This document shows positions 47,604-56,060 of a DNA stretch of 64,000 nt, piece by piece (position 1 is the stretch's first letter; the number at the start of each line of letters is the position of its first letter). This DNA is from Mesorhizobium metallidurans STM 2683 (GTDB lineage: Bacteria > Pseudomonadota > Alphaproteobacteria > Rhizobiales > Rhizobiaceae): the NCBI RefSeq assembly GCF_000350085.1, contig NZ_CAUM01000055.1, forward strand, positions 62,001 through 126,000, in the 5' to 3' direction. The notes under the pieces are model-generated. The model was not told the DNA's origin. It saw only the letters and a program-made list of their open reading frames with translations, and searched no databases. The translations under genes were made by a program, and so were the position numbers.

Positions 47604-48284
47604 CTAAACCGCGACCGCCGGCTGGCTCCAGCGGGCGGCAAGCAGCCGGTAGGGGATCAGCGCCACCACCGCGATGATCAGCTTCACGCTGAGGTCGCCG
47701 AGCGCCCAGGATATCCAGCGCGTGGTCTCGACCGGCAGCATGCCCATCAAAGGTGCCGTTTCGAGCGCGAAGCCATCGCTCGGGCCAGCGAAGGCGAAAG
47801 CCGCCGAAAAGGCGATGGTGAAGAATACCACGGTGTCGAAGACCGAGCCGACCAGCGTACCGACGATCGGCGCGCGCCACCAGTTCTGCCGGCGCAGCCG
47901 GTTGAACACTGTCACATCAAGCAATTGCGCGGTCAGGAAGGCTGCTCCCGAAGCCACCGCGATGCGCACCAGCCGATCGGCGGCCGTCTCGAATTCGATC
48001 AGGCCGTGGCGGAACAGGAAGGGCGGCACAATGATCGAACAGACCACCGCCGTCATGAAGCCGATAAAGACGATCCTGCGCGCCACGGCCGGGCCATAGC
48101 GGCGGTTGGCAAGATCGGTGACCAGGAAGGAGAAGGGATAGGTGAAGGCGCCCCAGGTCAGGATGTCGCCCAGCGACAGGCCGCCGATCGCACCCCGCAT
48201 CGGGAACTGAACGAGGATGTTCGATGCCACGACGACAAGCGCCATGGCGGCCACAAAGGGCAAATATCGCGAGAAGGATGTCAT
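47604..48284 (-). CDS. Queuosine precursor transporter (VUT/YhhQ family)
   Basis: A 226-residue inner-membrane protein with about six hydrophobic segments. Family marks are VVVASNILVQFP, ITWGAFTYPFSFLVTDLANRRYG, FLTAQLLDVTVFNRLR and TLVGSVFDTVVFFTIAF. The E. coli relative YhhQ imports 7-cyano-7-deazaguanine or the related base preQ1 for queuosine in tRNA. ATG 48284 lies inside a structure that matches a preQ1-I riboswitch, which supports the substrate and suggests feedback control. Confidence 0.9.
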   Translation of the reverse strand: MTSFSRYLPFVAAMALVVVASNILVQFPMRGAIGGLSLGDILTWGAFTYPFSFLVTDLANRRYGPAVARRIVFIGFMTAVVCSIIVPPFLFRHGLIEFETAADRLVRIAVASGAAFLTAQLLDVTVFNRLRRQNWWRAPIVGTLVGSVFDTVVFFTIAFSAAFAFAGPSDGFALETAPLMGMLPVETTRWISWALGDLSVKLIIAVVALIPYRLLAARWSQPAVAV

Positions 48285-48310
48285 TTTTTTATCCTGGGTA
48301 ATGGAACCAG
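48282..48310 (-). promoter_or_regulatory. Candidate preQ1-I riboswitch overlapping the transporter start codon
   Basis: Read on the minus strand from 48310: CTGG, then TTC, then CAT, TA, C, CCAG, GAT, six A and ATG. This maps position by position on the Bacillus queC aptamer: stem P1 (CUGG/CCAG), loop UUC, a three-base strand CAU pairing in a pseudoknot with AUG, the C before the P1 3' strand that reads preQ1, and the AU-AAAAAA tail. The AUG of the pseudoknot is the start codon itself, and AGGA of the ribosome binding site is in P1, so ligand binding should block translation. P1 is short (4 bp) and the linker only two bases. Confidence 0.7.
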
Positions 48311-48378
48311 CGGAGCGCTATCCGAGAGCCGGATCGCATTCCCTCGTTGTTCTAGAGGCGGTCGCCCCGAAGAAATGC

Positions 48379-48675
48379 TTAAGCCGCCGGCTGTTCGGCC
48401 AGCTTCTTGGCGATCTGCTTCTTCAAGAGGCGGGCGCGCTGCGACAGCTCCTTGGCGTCGGCCTTGGCCAGGAAGGCGTCGAGGCCGCCGCGATGCTCGA
48501 CCGAACGCAGCGCATTGGCCGAAATGCGCAAGCGCACATTCTGGTTCAGCGCCTCCGAGATCAGCGTCACATTGACGAGGTTCGGCAGGAAGCGGCGCTT
48601 GGTCTTGTTGTTGGCGTGGCTCACATTGTTGCCGGACATGACTGCCTTGGCAGTGAGTTCGCAGGTGCGGGACAT
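48379..48675 (-). CDS. rpmB: 50S ribosomal protein L28
   Basis: A 98-residue ribosomal protein beginning [32 protein letters not shown], the bL28 signature. It carries no zinc Cys set. A ribosome binding site (GAAGG) lies before ATG 48675, and a good sigma-70-like promoter is at 48771-48799. The transporter gene follows after 95 bp. Confidence 0.96.
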   Translation of the reverse strand: MSRTCELTAKAVMSGNNVSHANNKTKRRFLPNLVNVTLISEALNQNVRLRISANALRSVEHRGGLDAFLAKADAKELSQRARLLKKQIAKKLAEQPAA

Positions 48676-48770
48676 GGTTCTAACCTTCAGTTCTCGGTCT
48701 GGCCAAACATTCGACCCGCGCCGGATGGCGCGCGGTTTCGGTCAGGCGGCCTTATGGAAAAAGTTGGCGT

Positions 48771-48799
48771 TCCATAGTTGCATTTCGCACGTGCGTCAA
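48771..48799 (-). promoter_or_regulatory. Sigma-70-like promoter of rpmB
   Basis: On the minus strand TTGACG (48794-48799) and TATGGA (48771-48776) are 17 bases apart, about 95 bp before the rpmB ATG. Close to the housekeeping consensus. Confidence 0.65.
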
Positions 48800-49009
48800 G
48801 CTCGGCCTGCCATGGACGCAGGGCAATCGGGTGAACGGACCCATTGACTCTATCCGAATCGCATCCAAGGCCGCTGACGCCTCAAAGCCCCATCTCTGAT
48901 TGTAGGTCGAACCGGCAGGTTCTCCTTTTACGAGTCCGCAATGCCAGAACGAGAATGCTCTTCGGTTTCGGATTCAGCGTTTGTTCCTTCACCCGATTCC
49001 CCTGGCCAT

Positions 49010-49027
49010 GGACGCATAAGGGCGTCC
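49010..49027. repeat. GGACGC palindrome, copy 1
   Basis: Six-base arms GGACGC and GCGTCC around ATAAGG. The core TGGACGCATAA recurs at 53083-53092, suggesting a dispersed palindromic element. Confidence 0.45.
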
Positions 49028-49128
49028 TCCACATAAAGGCCGGAATTCAGCCTATAAGCGGTCGCAAAGGGACATGCCAGTCCGGAACCGCCCATCTCCG
49101 GCCGAAAAACCGAGGACCAATCCCCGCT

Positions 49129-49917
49129 ATGCGTCGTTCGTCCCATGTTGTTTTAGCCTTGCTTGCCGTTGCGCTGCCGACCGCGACATCCACTGCGGCG
49201 CCGCAATCCTTCAAGGGCGAGTATACGGTGTCGTTCCTTGGCCTTTCGGTGGCCAAGGCGACATTTTCCAGCAGTTACGAAGGCGATACCTATTCGATCG
49301 ACGGCAGCGTCTCCAGCGCAGGCCTCGCCACGCTGTTCGACGATACGCGGGGCACGATTTCGTCCAAGGGCAAGATTTCGGGCAAGCAATTGCAGCCGCA
49401 GGCGTTCCGCGCCGACTACAAGTCGGGCAAGAAGGCCTCGATGATCGAAATCCAGTTTGCCAATGGCGCCGTCACCTCGACCAAGGTCGTGCCGGAGCCG
49501 AAGAAGCGCAATCCAAAGAACTGGATAGCGCTGGCCGCCAGCGATCTGTCATCCGTGCTCGATCCGATGGCAGCCACCGTCATCCATGCCGACAGCCTCG
49601 ACAAGGTCTGCGGGCGCACGGTGAAACTCTATGACGGCGAGATGCGCGCCAATCTGGTGCTGACCTATGATTCGAAAGGCTCGACCTCGGTGCGGGGCTA
49701 CAAGGGCGATACCGTCACCTGCAGGATGGGCTTCGAGCCGGTGGCGGGCTACCGCAAGAACCGCAAAGCCCTGAATTACCTGAAGAACCGCAGCGTCATC
49801 ATGGTGACGTTTGCACCGCTTGGCCAAACCGGCGTATATGCGCCGATCCACGCCATGGTCACGACGCAGATAGGCACTCTCACCGTCAGCGCGGGGCGTT
49901 TCGAAGCAACTGAATAG
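49129..49917 (+). CDS. DUF3108 domain exported protein
   Basis: A 262-residue protein with a signal peptide (SSHVVLALLAVALPTATS) and a beta-rich mature part typical of DUF3108: FKGEYTVSFLGLSVAKATF, RGTISSKGKISGKQLQP and VTCRMGFEPVAGYRKNRK. It is probably periplasmic or outer-membrane-facing; no function is proven. I chose ATG 49129 at the signal peptide. The next gene starts 29 bp later. Confidence 0.85.
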   Translation: MRRSSHVVLALLAVALPTATSTAAPQSFKGEYTVSFLGLSVAKATFSSSYEGDTYSIDGSVSSAGLATLFDDTRGTISSKGKISGKQLQPQAFRADYKSGKKASMIEIQFANGAVTSTKVVPEPKKRNPKNWIALAASDLSSVLDPMAATVIHADSLDKVCGRTVKLYDGEMRANLVLTYDSKGSTSVRGYKGDTVTCRMGFEPVAGYRKNRKALNYLKNRSVIMVTFAPLGQTGVYAPIHAMVTTQIGTLTVSAGRFEATE

Positions 49918-49946
49918 GCGCGTTTCGCGCGTCGCCGGAGACGGGC

Positions 49947-50852
49947 ATGGCGCGCGCAACACTGATCGGCTTCTCGGCGGTCGCCATGTGGGCGCTGCTG
50001 GCGCTGCTTACCGATGCTTCCGGGGCGGTGCCGCCCTTCCTGCTCTCGGCGATCACCTTTACGATCGGCACCGGCGTCGGCCTCGTCGCGCGGCTGTTCA
50101 TGCCGACCGCCGACAGGAGCCAGAAGATACCGCGCCAAGCCAAAATACCACGCAAAGTCTGGGTGATCGGCATTGCCGGCCTGTTCGGCTACCACTTCTT
50201 CTACTTCACCGCATTGCGCAACGCGCCGGCGGTGGAAGCGAGCCTGATCGCCTATCTGTGGCCGCTGCTGATCGTGCTCGGATCGGCCTTGACGCCGGGC
50301 GAGCGGCTGGCCTGGAACCATGTCGCCGGCGCGCTGCTCGGCCTTGCCGGCACCGTCCTGATCGTCACCAAGGGCGGCGGCCTTGCCTTCGATGCGCGTT
50401 ATGCCTTCGGCTATGCGATGGCCGGTGTCTGCGCGGTGCTGTGGTCGGCCTATTCGTTGTTGTCGCGGCGCTTCCCCTCGGTGCCGACCAGCATCGTCAC
50501 CTGGTTCTGCGCGGCGACGGCAGCGCTGTCGCTCGTCTGCCATCTTCTGCTGGAAAAGACGGTATGGCCTGACGGCGCCGGCCAATGGCTGGCCGTGCTC
50601 GGCCTCGGGCTGATGCCGGTGGGAGCTGCCTTCTATGCCTGGGACATCGGCGTCAAACGCGGCAACATCCAGGTGCTGGGCGCGGCGAGCTATGCCGCGC
50701 CGCTGCTGTCTACCCTGGTGCTGATCGCCGCCGGCTTCGCCGAACCGTCGCTGCGCATTCTCGCCGCCTGCGTGCTCATCACCGGTGGCGCAGCGCTGGC
50801 GGCGAAGTCGCTGTTCTTCCCCAAGCGGGCAACCGACGGGGCAGGGGCATGA
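49947..50852 (+). CDS. EamA family membrane transporter
   Basis: A 301-residue inner-membrane protein with about ten hydrophobic segments in two repeats of the DMT superfamily. It shows LFGYHFFYFTALRNAPAVEA, LIAYLWPLLIVL and MPVGAAFYAWDIGVKRGNIQ, which resemble aromatic amino acid exporters such as YddG. Substrate is not certain. Its stop overlaps the next start by four bases (ATGA). Confidence 0.87.
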   Translation: MARATLIGFSAVAMWALLALLTDASGAVPPFLLSAITFTIGTGVGLVARLFMPTADRSQKIPRQAKIPRKVWVIGIAGLFGYHFFYFTALRNAPAVEASLIAYLWPLLIVLGSALTPGERLAWNHVAGALLGLAGTVLIVTKGGGLAFDARYAFGYAMAGVCAVLWSAYSLLSRRFPSVPTSIVTWFCAATAALSLVCHLLLEKTVWPDGAGQWLAVLGLGLMPVGAAFYAWDIGVKRGNIQVLGAASYAAPLLSTLVLIAAGFAEPSLRILAACVLITGGAALAAKSLFFPKRATDGAGA

Positions 50853-51520
50853 TGCCGTTTCCCGGCGGTATCGACGCCAACGCCAATGCGACGCTGGTGT
50901 TTTCAGTTGCCGCGGCGGTGATCTACGCTTTCATATCAGACATGCGGCCGACGCTGGCGCGCTCGGCGGCCAAGACGCTGGCCGTGGCGATGCTTGCCGT
51001 GCTGGCATTACTGCAAGGCGGCCCGTGGCTGCTCGCTGCGGCGCTGGCGCTCAGCGCTGTCGGCGATGCCTTCCTGTCGCGTGACGGCGAAAAGGCCTTT
51101 CTCGGCGGACTTGCCAGTTTTCTCGGCGCGCATGTGCTCTATGTCGCGCTGTTCCTGCGCTCCGGCGATGGAATCGGACTGCTGTCGGCCGAACCGTGGC
51201 GTGGCGCGATTGCCGTGGCGATGACCGCTTTCGCGCTCGCCATGCTTTTCGCGCTCTGGCGCCGTGTCGGCCCCAGCCTGCGCCTCCCGGGCGGCGTCTA
51301 TATCGCGGCAATCCTCGCCATGGGCATTTCCGCGCTCACCCTGAACAGTTTTTGGATCATCGGCGGCGCGGTTCTGTTCATGGCGTCCGACGGGCTGCTG
51401 GCCACGGAAAAATTCCTGGCGCCCGCGATCTCGCCGCACCGCGTCTGGATGCGTCACGCGGTCTGGACGCTGTATTACGCCGCCCAATTGGCGATTACCC
51501 TGGGTTTTCTGCTGGGCTAG
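50849..51520 (+). CDS. YhhN/TMEM86 family (lysoplasmalogenase-like) membrane protein
   Basis: A 223-residue protein with about seven or eight hydrophobic segments and the family core ALALSAVGDAFLSRDGEKAFLGG, FLGAHVLYVALF and FMASDGLLATEKF. The conserved Asp residues in membrane regions are present. Animal relatives hydrolyse the vinyl ether of lysoplasmalogens; the bacterial role is unclear. ATG 50849 is coupled to the exporter gene. Converges with the cupin gene with a four-base overlap. Confidence 0.85.
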   Translation: MMPFPGGIDANANATLVFSVAAAVIYAFISDMRPTLARSAAKTLAVAMLAVLALLQGGPWLLAAALALSAVGDAFLSRDGEKAFLGGLASFLGAHVLYVALFLRSGDGIGLLSAEPWRGAIAVAMTAFALAMLFALWRRVGPSLRLPGGVYIAAILAMGISALTLNSFWIIGGAVLFMASDGLLATEKFLAPAISPHRVWMRHAVWTLYYAAQLAITLGFLLG

Positions 51521-51954
51521 GATCGGGTCCCAACCTTAGGCTGCCAGCCCGGTTCGGCCAGCTCGAAGGCGGCGAAATCGAAGCCTGGCGCCACGGTGCA
51601 GCCGACCAGCGTCCAATCACCGAGGCTGCGCGCCGACTGCCACCAGCCGGCCGGGACGACGATCTGCGGCCGTTCGCCGGCGGCCAGAGCCGTGCCCAGC
51701 ACCTGTTCGATCATCGCACCATCTTCCTGATGCATCGACAGCGCCAGCGGGGCGCCGGCATAGAAGTGCCAGACCTCGGCCGCGTCCTTGACCCGATGCC
51801 AGGCGGACAGTTGGTCCTCTTCCAGAAGGAAATAGATCGCGGTCGAATGGCCGCGCGTGCATTCCTCGCCATCGCGAAAGGTCTCGGCGTACCAGCCGCC
51901 TTCCGGATGTGGCTTCAGGCCGAGCGTGGCGATGATTTCGGCGGCGCTGGTCAT
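51517..51954 (-). CDS. Cupin domain protein (DUF985)
   Basis: A 145-residue single-domain cupin: HPEGGWYAETFRD, STAIYFLLEEDQLSAWHRV, EVWHFYAGAPLAL and VPAGWWQSAR contain the two cupin metal motifs. The family is found widely and has no firm function, perhaps a sugar epimerase. I chose ATG 51954 at the start of the fold; upstream codons come from a palindromic repeat. Confidence 0.87.
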   Translation of the reverse strand: MTSAAEIIATLGLKPHPEGGWYAETFRDGEECTRGHSTAIYFLLEEDQLSAWHRVKDAAEVWHFYAGAPLALSMHQEDGAMIEQVLGTALAAGERPQIVVPAGWWQSARSLGDWTLVGCTVAPGFDFAAFELAEPGWQPKVGTRS

Positions 51955-51973
51955 GCGTTGCAGGCTAGCACGG

Positions 51974-52219
51974 CTTTTTGTTTGAGCATCGGATTTTTCG
52001 CAAAACCGGGGTCCACTTTTGGGGTCCGATGCTCTAGAGCCTGTTCCATCCCGATAGAATCGGGATGGGGCTCTAATTTTTTGTTTGAGCATGATCTTTT
52101 CCGAAAACCGGATTCCACTTTTCGGGATCATGCTCTAGGCCTTTGTTTTTTCACATGATCTTGTCCGAAAAGTCTGCAACTTTTTGCTGCGCTGACCTTC
52201 GGTTCGGGATCGTGCTCTA
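51974..52219. repeat. Cluster of rhizobial intergenic palindromes
   Basis: At least three related elements in tandem: about 51974-52036, 52077-52138 and 52139-52219. Each begins with a T-rich TTTGTTT(GAGC) part, folds on itself through arms like GCATGATC and GATCATGC, carries CCACTTTT or similar in the middle and ends in GCTCTAG. Between them is a shorter perfect hairpin CCATCCCGAT-AGA-ATCGGGATGG at 52046-52068. The last copy supplies the stop codon of gloB. Confidence 0.75.
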
Positions 52220-52984
52220 GAAATTGTCCTTGCGCTTGCGGATCTCGGCGAACACGTCGGCGTCGCTAGCCTTCTCCATGCCGAGATGCTTGCGGATTGC
52301 CGGGTCGTGCCAGCGCAGGAACGGATTGGTTGAAAGTTCGTCGCCAATCGTGGTCGGCAGCGTCGGCTTGTCATCGGCGCGTAGCGCCTCGATCTTCGCC
52401 GCGCGTTCCTTCAGCGCGGAATTGGTCGGGTCGACGGTCAGCGCGAAGCGGGCGTTGGAAAGCGTGTATTCATGGCCGCAATAGATGACCGTCTCGGCCG
52501 GAAGTGCGGCGAGCTTCTTCAGCGATTCGTACATCACCGGCGGCTTGCATTCGAACAGACGGCCACAGCCGAGCGCAAACAGCGTGTCGGCGGTGAAGGC
52601 AACTTTCGACTCCGGCAGGTGATAGGAGACATGGCCCGCCGTGTGGCCGGGCGTCTCAATGACCTCGATCTTTCCGTCGCCGAGGCGGATAACCGAACCC
52701 TGGCCGACGGTCTTGTCGATGCCGGGGATCTTTGCTTCCTCGGCTTTCGGTCCGATAATGCGCAGCTTGAAGCGCTCCTTCAGCGCCAGATTGGCCTCGA
52801 CATGATCGGCATGGTGGTGGGTGGTCAGGATCATCGTCGGCGTCCAGCCGGTGCGCTCGATCGCGGCCAGGATCGGCGCCTCCTCGGGTGCGTCGATAAT
52901 CGCCGTCTGGCCGCTTTTGGGGTCATGCAGCAGCACGCCGAAATTGTCGCTGCGGCACATGAACTGTTCGATCTCAACCGGCAT
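52217..52984 (-). CDS. gloB: Hydroxyacylglutathione hydrolase (glyoxalase II)
   Basis: A 255-residue metallo-beta-lactamase-fold enzyme that hydrolyses S-lactoylglutathione to lactate and glutathione. Metal ligands are in ILTTHHHADHVEAN, TPGHTAGHVSYHL, TADTLFALGCGRLFE and YCGHEYTLSNARF; the carboxy domain NPFLRWHDPAIRKHL is typical. Its 3' end runs into a palindromic repeat, so the stop codon comes from repeat DNA. Confidence 0.95.
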   Translation of the reverse strand: MPVEIEQFMCRSDNFGVLLHDPKSGQTAIIDAPEEAPILAAIERTGWTPTMILTTHHHADHVEANLALKERFKLRIIGPKAEEAKIPGIDKTVGQGSVIRLGDGKIEVIETPGHTAGHVSYHLPESKVAFTADTLFALGCGRLFECKPPVMYESLKKLAALPAETVIYCGHEYTLSNARFALTVDPTNSALKERAAKIEALRADDKPTLPTTIGDELSTNPFLRWHDPAIRKHLGMEKASDADVFAEIRKRKDNF

Positions 52985-52999
52985 CGCATCTCTCCACTA

Positions 53000-53165
53000 G
53001 AGCTTTGTTTTTGCGCAATTCCGGACGGAAAACCGTTTCACACTTTTCCTGGAATTGCTCTAGAGCGCGCCGTGCGTCCAGTTGGACGCATAAAGGACGC
53101 TCCAAAACTTTTTATCTGCTGCATCGTGCTTTCCGGAATCGAAACCGATTTCGGGCCGATGCGGT
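53000..53165. repeat. Palindromic repeats between gloB and methyltransferase gene
   Basis: One long element at about 53000-53063 (GCAATTCC and GGAATTGC arms, ending GCTCTAG) is followed by the hairpin TGCGTCCA-GT-TGGACGCA at 53073-53090 and a third imperfect palindrome at about 53124-53165 (GCATCG to CGATGC). They fill most of the divergent gap and may act as terminators or processing sites. Confidence 0.65.
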
Positions 53166-53249
53166 AATCGTCGCAGACATAGGGCGCTTGCCAGCAGATG
53201 TCATCCGCCTTTGTTGAACTTGGACGGCATCAAAGCTACCGTCCGGTAC

Positions 53250-54038
53250 ATGCATTCCGACATCGTCGATCTCCGTTCCTTTTATTCGACCACGCTCGGG
53301 CGGCTCGCCGAGCGCTCGATCACCATGGCGCTGTCCTCGATATGGGCTGTCGTGCCCAACGAGCGGCTGGTCGGCCTCGGTTATACCTTGCCGTGGCTGG
53401 AGCGGTTCGGCACCGATGCCGAGCGTGTCTTTGCCTTCATGCCGGCGACGCAAGGCGCGGTGGTTTGGCCGGTCACGGGGCCCACCGCGACGGCACTGGT
53501 CTTCGACGAGGAATTGCCGCTGGTCGATTCCTGCATCGACCGCATGCTACTGGTCCATTCGCTCGAACATGCCGAGAACCCGCGCGAGACGCTAAACGAG
53601 ATCTGGCGGGTGCTGTCGCCGGCCGGCCGTGTCGTCATCGTCGTGCCCAACAGGCGCGGCGTCTGGGCCCGATTCGAGCACACGCCGTTTGGCAATGGCC
53701 GGCCTTTCTCGCGCGGCCAGCTCACCGAATTGTTGCGCGAAACGAATTTCACGCCCGCGGCCTGGTCCGATGCGCTCTTCTTCCCGCCATCGCGACGGCG
53801 CTTCATGATGCAGTTCCACAATGTGCTGGAACGCGCCGGCCGGCGGTTCTGGCCGATCTTTTCCGGCGTTATCGTGGTCGAGGCGCAAAAGCGGCTCTAT
53901 CAAGGCGTGCCGGTCGCCCAGCGCGCTTCGCGCCGCGTCTTCGTGCCGGTTTTCTCGCCGCATGGCGCCACCAGGCTCGGCCGGCTGCCACAGACTGCCG
54001 ATAGAGCATCTTTACCCACAAGGGTGACGCGTTCGTGA
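53250..54038 (+). CDS. SAM-dependent methyltransferase-like protein
   Basis: A 262-residue protein with a class I methyltransferase domain. VDSCIDRMLLVHSLEHAENP and IWRVLSPAGRVVIVVPNRRG are the post-IV and motif V regions; the motif I glycine loop is weak (RLVGLGYTLPWLE). This degenerate form commonly sits divergently next to gloB in rhizobia. I chose ATG 53250 where family resemblance starts; ribosome binding site is not clear. Substrate unknown. Confidence 0.75.
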   Translation: MHSDIVDLRSFYSTTLGRLAERSITMALSSIWAVVPNERLVGLGYTLPWLERFGTDAERVFAFMPATQGAVVWPVTGPTATALVFDEELPLVDSCIDRMLLVHSLEHAENPRETLNEIWRVLSPAGRVVIVVPNRRGVWARFEHTPFGNGRPFSRGQLTELLRETNFTPAAWSDALFFPPSRRRFMMQFHNVLERAGRRFWPIFSGVIVVEAQKRLYQGVPVAQRASRRVFVPVFSPHGATRLGRLPQTADRASLPTRVTRS

Positions 54039-54158
54039 TCGGGCTTGCGCTTTTTCCTAACTATTTGTCGAAAGCGGGTTTGCAGCCCGATTGAAGGCGC
54101 GGGCCGCCAATGCCCGTGACCGATTTCAGTGCCGCTTCCGAACGCAGGGATATCACTC

Positions 54159-55976
54159 ATGGCTGATCATCCGGATGACATGGCCCGCGCGTCGGTCGAG
54201 GCCAGCAGCCTGCGAGACCAACTCGCAACGATCAGGCTGGCGCTGGCGGCCTCGCCGGTCCGCAAGTATCTGCTCTGGCTCTCTATCGGCATCGTCGCCG
54301 TCATCGTGGCGACCTCGATCGGGCAGGTTCTGCTCAATCGCTGGAACCAGCCTTTCTACGATGCGCTGGCGCGGCGCGACATGCAGGGCTTCCTGCATCA
54401 GCTTCTCGTCTTTGCGGCAATAGCCGGGACGCTGTTGGTGCTCAATGTCGGTCAGACCTGGCTCAACCAGATGATCCGGCTGAAGCTGCGCGAGGCACTG
54501 ACGCTCGACCTGATCGGCGAATGGATGCGGCCGGCGCGCGCCTTCCGGCTGACCCATGCCGGCGCCATCGGCGTCAATCCCGACCAGCGCATACAGCAGG
54601 ATGTCGGACATCTCTCCGATCTTTCCACGGACCTCGGCGTCGGCCTGCTGCAATCCTTCATCCTGCTCGCGTCCTTCATCGGTGTGTTGTGGACGCTGTC
54701 TTCGGGCTTCGTCTTCCATATCGGCGGCCATTCGCTGGCGATCCCCGGCTACATGGTCTGGGCTGCGATCCTTTATGCCGGCATCGCCTCCTGGCTGAGC
54801 TGGCTGGTCGGACGCCCGCTCATCCGCTTTAACAGCGATCGCTATTCGCGCGAGGCGGAGCTGCGCTCCTCGGTGGTCCGCGTCAACGAGAATGTCGACG
54901 CCATAGCTCTCGCCCATGGCGAGGCCGATGCGAAACGCCAGCTTGAGCTCGACCTCGGCACGGTGCTAGGCGCCATGCGGCGAATCTATACCGCCCAGAT
55001 CAACCTGTCCTGGGTTACCGATACCTATGGCTGGATCACCGTCGTCGCGCCGATCCTGGTTGCTTCGCCGGTCTATTTCGCCGGCGATATCAGCTTCGGC
55101 GGGCTGATGATGGCGGTCGGCGCCTTCAACCAGGTCAACGCGTCGCTGCGCTGGTTCATCAACAATATCGGCGCCATAGCCGACTGGCGCGCCACGCTGA
55201 TGCGGGTCGCCGACTTCCGCATCGCGCTCGGCGAAACGGATGTGCTTCACGACACGGAAAACCGCATCGAGTTTGGCAACAACCCGGATGAGCGCCTGAC
55301 CTTCGAGAAACTGGAAATTGCCTCGCCCGATGGATGCACGAAGCTTGCCGAGCCGCATGTCGAGATCGGCGCCGGCGAGCGCGTCATGATCACCGGCGAT
55401 CCGCGCGCCGGCAAGACGCTGTTCTTTCGCGCCATCGCCGGCCTGTGGCCGTGGGGGAGCGGACGGATCGGCATGCCGGCCCAGGAGGTGCCCGTCTTCG
55501 TTCCGCGCACCCCCTATTTCCCGCTCGGTACGCTGCGTGAGGTACTCAATCACACGGACGGCGCCGCCAAGGTCGACGATGCCGAGATATCGGCCGTGCT
55601 CGCCGAGGTCGGTCTTGAGCGCCTGTCGTCCTCGCTAGATCGTTCCGCGCGCTGGGAGCATGAGCTCAGCGATGACGAGCAGCGCCTGCTGGGCTTTGCC
55701 AGACTCGCCTTGCGGCGGCCGAAATGGGTGATCATCGACGAGGCGCTGGATACATTCGACGGTGCGACGCTGAAACGGGTGCTGTCGATGCTGGAAACGC
55801 GTCTTGGCGGTGCGGCCATCCTCAACATCGGCCGCAGCCAGCACGACAACCAGTTCTTTCCCCGTTCACTGACGATCGTGAAGGATGCCGGCCGCCCAGC
55901 GCTCAAGCCGGTCCGCGTCAGGGCCGGGGCGATCGAGCCGCCGCCGGCCGTTGCTGTGCGTCGAAATAAGAAGTAG
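54159..55976 (+). CDS. ABC transporter, SbmA/BacA-like permease fused to ATPase (YddA type)
   Basis: A 605-residue half-transporter. The membrane part (LLWLSIGIVAVIVATSIGQV, then NRWNQPFYDALARRDMQGF) matches the SbmA/BacA/YddA class, linked to uptake of peptides or vitamins and of very long fatty acids. The carboxy ATPase has Walker A GDPRAGKTLF and Walker B WVIIDEALD, but the signature is LSDDEQ where LSGGE or LSGGQ is usual. It would dimerise. I chose ATG 54159 because AGGGA precedes it. Confidence 0.88.
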   Translation: MADHPDDMARASVEASSLRDQLATIRLALAASPVRKYLLWLSIGIVAVIVATSIGQVLLNRWNQPFYDALARRDMQGFLHQLLVFAAIAGTLLVLNVGQTWLNQMIRLKLREALTLDLIGEWMRPARAFRLTHAGAIGVNPDQRIQQDVGHLSDLSTDLGVGLLQSFILLASFIGVLWTLSSGFVFHIGGHSLAIPGYMVWAAILYAGIASWLSWLVGRPLIRFNSDRYSREAELRSSVVRVNENVDAIALAHGEADAKRQLELDLGTVLGAMRRIYTAQINLSWVTDTYGWITVVAPILVASPVYFAGDISFGGLMMAVGAFNQVNASLRWFINNIGAIADWRATLMRVADFRIALGETDVLHDTENRIEFGNNPDERLTFEKLEIASPDGCTKLAEPHVEIGAGERVMITGDPRAGKTLFFRAIAGLWPWGSGRIGMPAQEVPVFVPRTPYFPLGTLREVLNHTDGAAKVDDAEISAVLAEVGLERLSSSLDRSARWEHELSDDEQRLLGFARLALRRPKWVIIDEALDTFDGATLKRVLSMLETRLGGAAILNIGRSQHDNQFFPRSLTIVKDAGRPALKPVRVRAGAIEPPPAVAVRRNKK

Positions 55977-56060
55977 TCGGTTTCATCCAGCCAGCTTTAT
56001 TTCGCCGCGATCGCAGGGAAAATTGTCGTCATCGTTGCAAAGCCTGCGAGGCTTTAGACC

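Larger units (their letters stand above)
48676..49128. other. Intergenic stretch with rpmB promoter and a palindrome
   Basis: Between divergent rpmB and the DUF3108 gene. It contains the rpmB promoter (48771-48799) and a GGACGC palindrome (49010-49027). The open frame here is only an upstream extension of the DUF3108 gene without resemblance to it. I see nothing else. Confidence 0.5.
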
